Shown here in pieces: positions 61,226-64,000 of a stretch of DNA of 64,000 nt. Each line of letters starts with the position of its first letter. The stretch's first letter is position 1. The position numbers and the translations under genes are program-made. The stretch covers positions 1,674,001 to 1,738,000 of the forward strand of contig CAWFXD010000001.1 in assembly GCA_963819695.1 (NCBI GenBank), read 5' to 3'. Source of the stretch: DASZIT01 sp963819695. GTDB taxonomy: Bacteria; Actinomycetota; Acidimicrobiia; Acidimicrobiales; RAAP-2. The notes under the pieces were generated by a model that did no database searches, was not told the origin of the DNA, and was given only the letters and a program-made list of their open reading frames with translations.

Positions 61226-62860
61226 TCAGATTGGCTTCCCCGATGCGCACCACGGGTTGTCCGGCACATTGGCGCAGGGATTGGGCATGGTGGGCAAGGT
61301 GGTCGGGAGCGGGTGCATGGTGACCGCCCCTACGGCCGGGTACTTGGCTCCGGCCGGGCAGTTGCCGAACCCGGTGTCGCAAAGGACCTGGGCCAAGAGC
61401 GGCCCGCCGGTATTTGCCACCGCCATCACGGTCCCGTTGCAACTGGGCTGGATCTGCTCGAGGTTGGCCGGTGCACTCCCGGCCGGTGCCGTATTGCCGG
61501 AGAAGCAGTTCTGGGGCTTGCCGGCGGTGAGCACGATCTGGCCGAAGTCCGAGTTGCTCGGATTCCCGAAATAACCGTTGTGGGAGAACGTGTTGTGTAG
61601 CAGCGCATTGCCCTCCGGGTCGTAGACGCAGCCGAGTCCGGTCTCCTGGGTGCCACCGGTTCCACTACAGGTCTGGCCCAGGATCGGTTGGTCGCTGTCC
61701 GGGAAGGGGACGAACAGCACGCCCCAGGCGCCGTTGTTGGCGAAGGTGTTGTCCATCACCGTGTCGTTCCGGCCCCCGGAGACGGTCATCCCCGTTCCCA
61801 CTGGACCGGAGGCGGCGTTGCCGGCCCGGGGTGTGGAGGCGTTGTTGTTGTCGTGCACGTTGTTGTGCTCGAAGACCCAGCACGAATGGCTATGGGTGAT
61901 CGGGCTGGTGCCGGCGTTCGGGCATGCCCCGTTCTGCGGAGCCGGCGGGTCCCCGCCGATCTGGGTATTGGTGTCGAGCCCGTCTTCGTTGTTGTCGAAC
62001 TGCGAATTCTCAATGATGATCGCACCCCCGGAATTGGTTCCCGAGTACCCCAGGGCGTTGTATTCCATCCACGAGTTGTTGATGGTCACGCCGCAGACTT
62101 GCTCGCACGCACCCACGTACATACCCGAGTCGTTGAAGTTGCTGGCGTACAGCTGGTTCCATTGGCCTTGACCGGCGGCCGCCGAGGCGAACACGCCGTA
62201 CTGGGAGGCGGTGGTCTCCCCTCCGAAGTACGTCGATGTCGTGGTGAGGTAGCTGCCCGAGTAGCCCGTCAGCCCGATCTTGCCGGTCTCCGCTCCCCCG
62301 TTCCACCACACGTCGTTGCCGGATCCGCCGGTTCCGGCCAAGAAATTGCAGGTGGTGAGGTTCTCGATGCTGACATTGTTTGCCTTCCACACCACGATCC
62401 CGTTTCGGCCCAGCGCCTTTCCGTCCGAGCCCAGCGTCCCGAGGTTCTGCTGTCCGGGATCGGGGCTACAGGGCTGAGGAGCACCCGACTTGGTGCCGTC
62501 GACTACCACGGTGTTGCGGTTCATGCCGCGGAGATGGAGATTCGGCTTGGTGATGAGGACGCCGCCGAAGCCGCCACTGTCGGTGTTGGCGGGTGGAGCC
62601 GTCTCATCGGCCGTCTCGTGGTAGTCACCGGGGCCGACCAGGATCCAATCCCCCGCTGCCGCCGCGTTGACCGCCGCCTGGATGGTCTTGTACGGCCCGG
62701 GATGGCCGGCAAAGGAGCCGACCAGGAGCACGTGGCCTCCCGACGTCGCCGTCGAACCCGTGGGTGATCCGCAGGCGGTCAAGAGCCCGGCGAACAACAC
62801 CAGCATTCCGGCGGCGCCGCCCAGGCGTGGTCCCCACCGGTGCATCGGAGCCACCCTCAT
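61226..62860 (-). CDS. Secreted right-handed parallel beta-helix lipoprotein
   Basis: 544 residues. Lipoprotein signal (GMLVLFAGLLTACGS). YKTIQAAVNAAAAGDWILVG then PGDYHE is the standard entry to pectate-lyase-like beta-helices. Multiple short coils follow: NGIVVWKANNVSIENLTTCN, GVTINNSWMEYNALG, GAIIIENSQFDNNEDGLDTN, TMTVSGGRNDTVMDNTFANN in pieces. Several cysteines may form disulfides. Such proteins bind or cleave polysaccharide; no lyase active site can be asserted. It starts 28 bases after the GH43-propeller gene, so both are likely co-expressed. Confidence 0.85.
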   Translation of the reverse strand: MRVAPMHRWGPRLGGAAGMLVLFAGLLTACGSPTGSTATSGGHVLLVGSFAGHPGPYKTIQAAVNAAAAGDWILVGPGDYHETADETAPPANTDSGGFGGVLITKPNLHLRGMNRNTVVVDGTKSGAPQPCSPDPGQQNLGTLGSDGKALGRNGIVVWKANNVSIENLTTCNFLAGTGGSGNDVWWNGGAETGKIGLTGYSGSYLTTTSTYFGGETTASQYGVFASAAAGQGQWNQLYASNFNDSGMYVGACEQVCGVTINNSWMEYNALGYSGTNSGGAIIIENSQFDNNEDGLDTNTQIGGDPPAPQNGACPNAGTSPITHSHSCWVFEHNNVHDNNNASTPRAGNAASGPVGTGMTVSGGRNDTVMDNTFANNGAWGVLFVPFPDSDQPILGQTCSGTGGTQETGLGCVYDPEGNALLHNTFSHNGYFGNPSNSDFGQIVLTAGKPQNCFSGNTAPAGSAPANLEQIQPSCNGTVMAVANTGGPLLAQVLCDTGFGNCPAGAKYPAVGAVTMHPLPTTLPTMPNPCANVPDNPWCASGKPI

Positions 62861-62888
62861 CCACTCCCCCGAGGAGTCGACCTGCTCA

Positions 62889-64000
62889 TCATGAACCGCC
62901 CATCCCCACGATCGGCCTGTTGAGGTGAATCGCCCCGGTGGAACCGAAGAAGGCGGCATCACCGAAACTGAAGATCCCGCCGTCGGACGCCACCAGCCAG
63001 TACCCCTTGCCGTCCGGGGTGGCGGCCATCCCCACGATGGGCTGGTTGAGGTGGATCGCCCCGGTGGAGCCGAAGAAGGCGGCGTCACCGAAGTTGAAGA
63101 TGCCGCCGTCGGACGCCACCAGCCAGTAGCCCTTGCCGTCCGGGGTGGCGGCCATCCCCACGATGGGCTGGTTGAGGTGGATCGCCCCGGTGGAGCCGAA
63201 GAAGGCGGCATCACCGAAGTTGAAGATCCCGCCGTCGGACGCCACCAGCCAGTAGCCCTTGCCGTCCGGGGTGGCGGCCATCCCCACGATGGGCTGGTTG
63301 AGGTGGATCGCCCCGGTGGAGCCGAAGAAGGCGGCATCACCGAAGGCGAAGATCCCGCCGTCGGACGCCACCAGCCAATAACCCTTGCCGTCCGGGGTGG
63401 CGGCGATCCCCACAATGGGCTGGCTGAGGTGGATCGCTCCGGTGGAGCCGAAGAAGGCGGCATCACCGAAGGCGAAGATCCCGCCGTCGGAGGCGACCAG
63501 CCAATAGCCTCCTCCGTCAACCGTGTCGGCCACCCCCACCACCGGTCGGTTGATGGAGATCGACCCGGTCGATCCGCAGAACGGAAGGTTGCCGAAGCTG
63601 AAGATACCGCCGTCGCTCGCCGCCAGCCGGTAACCGGCAGGGGTCCTCGGGGAACTGCAGGGGACGTTGACGTCGTTGCCGAGGGTGATCGGTGCCACGA
63701 ACAGCCGACGAACCCCGCCGCAGGAGTAGTTGGTGCACGGACTCAGCCAACCGGCGTAGCCGAGCCACCATTGCCCGCTGGGGTCGGCGAACAGCGACCC
63801 TCCACCCGGGCCGGCCACATTCCCGTAGGAGGTGAGGAAGGGCCCACCGGACGGTTGGCTGCACGGACCCAGCGGACCGCTGCAGGTGGTCAGGGCCTGG
63901 GCGTAGCCGGCTGACAGGAAATTCCCGGTGGAGAAGAGCAGGTCATAGGCCCCGGCGCTGAAAACCATCTGCGGGTCGTCGACGGTTGTCTCCCAGGGCA
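62889..64000 (-). CDS. GH43-like domain plus six-repeat propeller, 5' end outside window
   Basis: At least 369 residues; the frame remains open to the right edge. The N-terminal visible part (WETTVDDPQMVFSAGAYDLL, GPGGGSLFADPSGQWWLGYA, VRRLFVAPI) matches the end of the five-bladed GH43 arabinanase/xylosidase fold. Two cysteine-rich loops lie between. The C-terminus is exactly six 42-residue repeats (GYRLAASDGG, then five GYWLVASDGGIF units), of which several are nearly identical. A secreted carbohydrate-active enzyme with a repeat module is the likely reading. Confidence 0.83.
   Translation of the reverse strand, partial: PWETTVDDPQMVFSAGAYDLLFSTGNFLSAGYAQALTTCSGPLGPCSQPSGGPFLTSYGNVAGPGGGSLFADPSGQWWLGYAGWLSPCTNYSCGGVRRLFVAPITLGNDVNVPCSSPRTPAGYRLAASDGGIFSFGNLPFCGSTGSISINRPVVGVADTVDGGGYWLVASDGGIFAFGDAAFFGSTGAIHLSQPIVGIAATPDGKGYWLVASDGGIFAFGDAAFFGSTGAIHLNQPIVGMAATPDGKGYWLVASDGGIFNFGDAAFFGSTGAIHLNQPIVGMAATPDGKGYWLVASDGGIFNFGDAAFFGSTGAIHLNQPIVGMAATPDGKGYWLVASDGGIFSFGDAAFFGSTGAIHLNRPIVGMGGS
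62905..63540 (-). repeat. Tandem 126-bp repeats in the GH43-propeller gene
   Basis: Five units of 126 bases, coding for the 42-residue repeat, follow each other; units 2 to 5 differ at only a few positions. Such near identity suggests recent homogenisation or duplication and is a likely place for slippage or misassembly. Confidence 0.85.

Noticed and set aside
62905..63540. Regular tandem repeats that might be a CRISPR array
   Set aside because: The 126-base units have no spacers and encode the 42-residue protein repeat in an open frame.
62925..63914. Long plus-strand open frame antisense to the GH43-propeller gene
   Set aside because: It is a shadow of the repeat codons; the minus strand gives the recognised domains.

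Overview
The window is high-GC DNA from an actinobacterium, most likely of the class Acidimicrobiia (inference). Supporting signs are: a gene order matching the Mycobacterium tuberculosis block Rv1692-Rv1713 (HAD phosphatase, tlyA, nadK, recN, pyrG, NUDIX, xerD, then scpA, scpB, rluB, cmk, der); F420-type and luciferase-like oxidoreductases; many genes that start directly downstream of a TANNNT -10 box (leaderless); an actinobacterial-type dif site; and secreted proteins built from a 42-residue GYWLVASDGG repeat.

Layout. 1-9.4 kb: end of a luciferase-like oxidoreductase, a five-gene peptide/nickel-type ABC importer operon (minus strand), an ArsR/SRPBCC pair, an SDR and a membrane protein. 9.4-13.2 kb: DoxX-Rieske fusion, fatty acid desaturase, HAD phosphatase, a coiled-coil/lysine-rich H1-like protein. 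13.2-33.3 kb: dense housekeeping block for rRNA methylation, NAD and CTP synthesis, DNA repair, chromosome segregation (XerD, ScpA, ScpB), rRNA pseudouridylation, tyrosine/chorismate synthesis, CMP kinase, phospholipid acylation, isoprenoid synthesis (IspH, opposite strand) and ribosome assembly (Der), ending with a GAF-ANTAR protein. Many of these genes overlap by ATGA or GTGA.

33.5-42.5 kb is an accessory region that looks lower in GC: tRNA-Pro(GGG), a roughly 2.6-kb segment ending in a degenerate copy of the 3' half of that tRNA, a hybrid histidine kinase with a receiver-EAL c-di-GMP phosphodiesterase, two six-repeat secreted proteins and a lipoprotein. 42.7-50.4 kb holds membrane proteins, a SHOCT protein, an APH-type kinase, a gamma carbonic anhydrase, a CorA-like transporter and a four-gene minus-strand cluster with an unusual serine/isoleucine solenoid protein. 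50.5-57.7 kb holds a MerR regulator with an upstream inverted repeat, a nuclease-like protein, the glycine cleavage genes gcvT-gcvPA-gcvPB, a deazaflavin-dependent nitroreductase homologue, SCO1 and a class II aldolase. 57.9-64 kb holds more secreted repeat and beta-helix proteins around the chromosome dimer resolution site dif at 60726-60753, so the window appears to lie at the replication terminus.

Two window-wide points matter to a reader. First, twelve genes, several of them conserved housekeeping genes, are interrupted by about fifteen single-base indels, mostly one extra base; I give joined spans and mark each break. This pattern suggests residual sequencing errors rather than many pseudogenes. 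Second, four proteins carry exactly six copies of the same 42-residue repeat at the C-terminus behind different N-terminal modules, which I read as a six-bladed propeller family.
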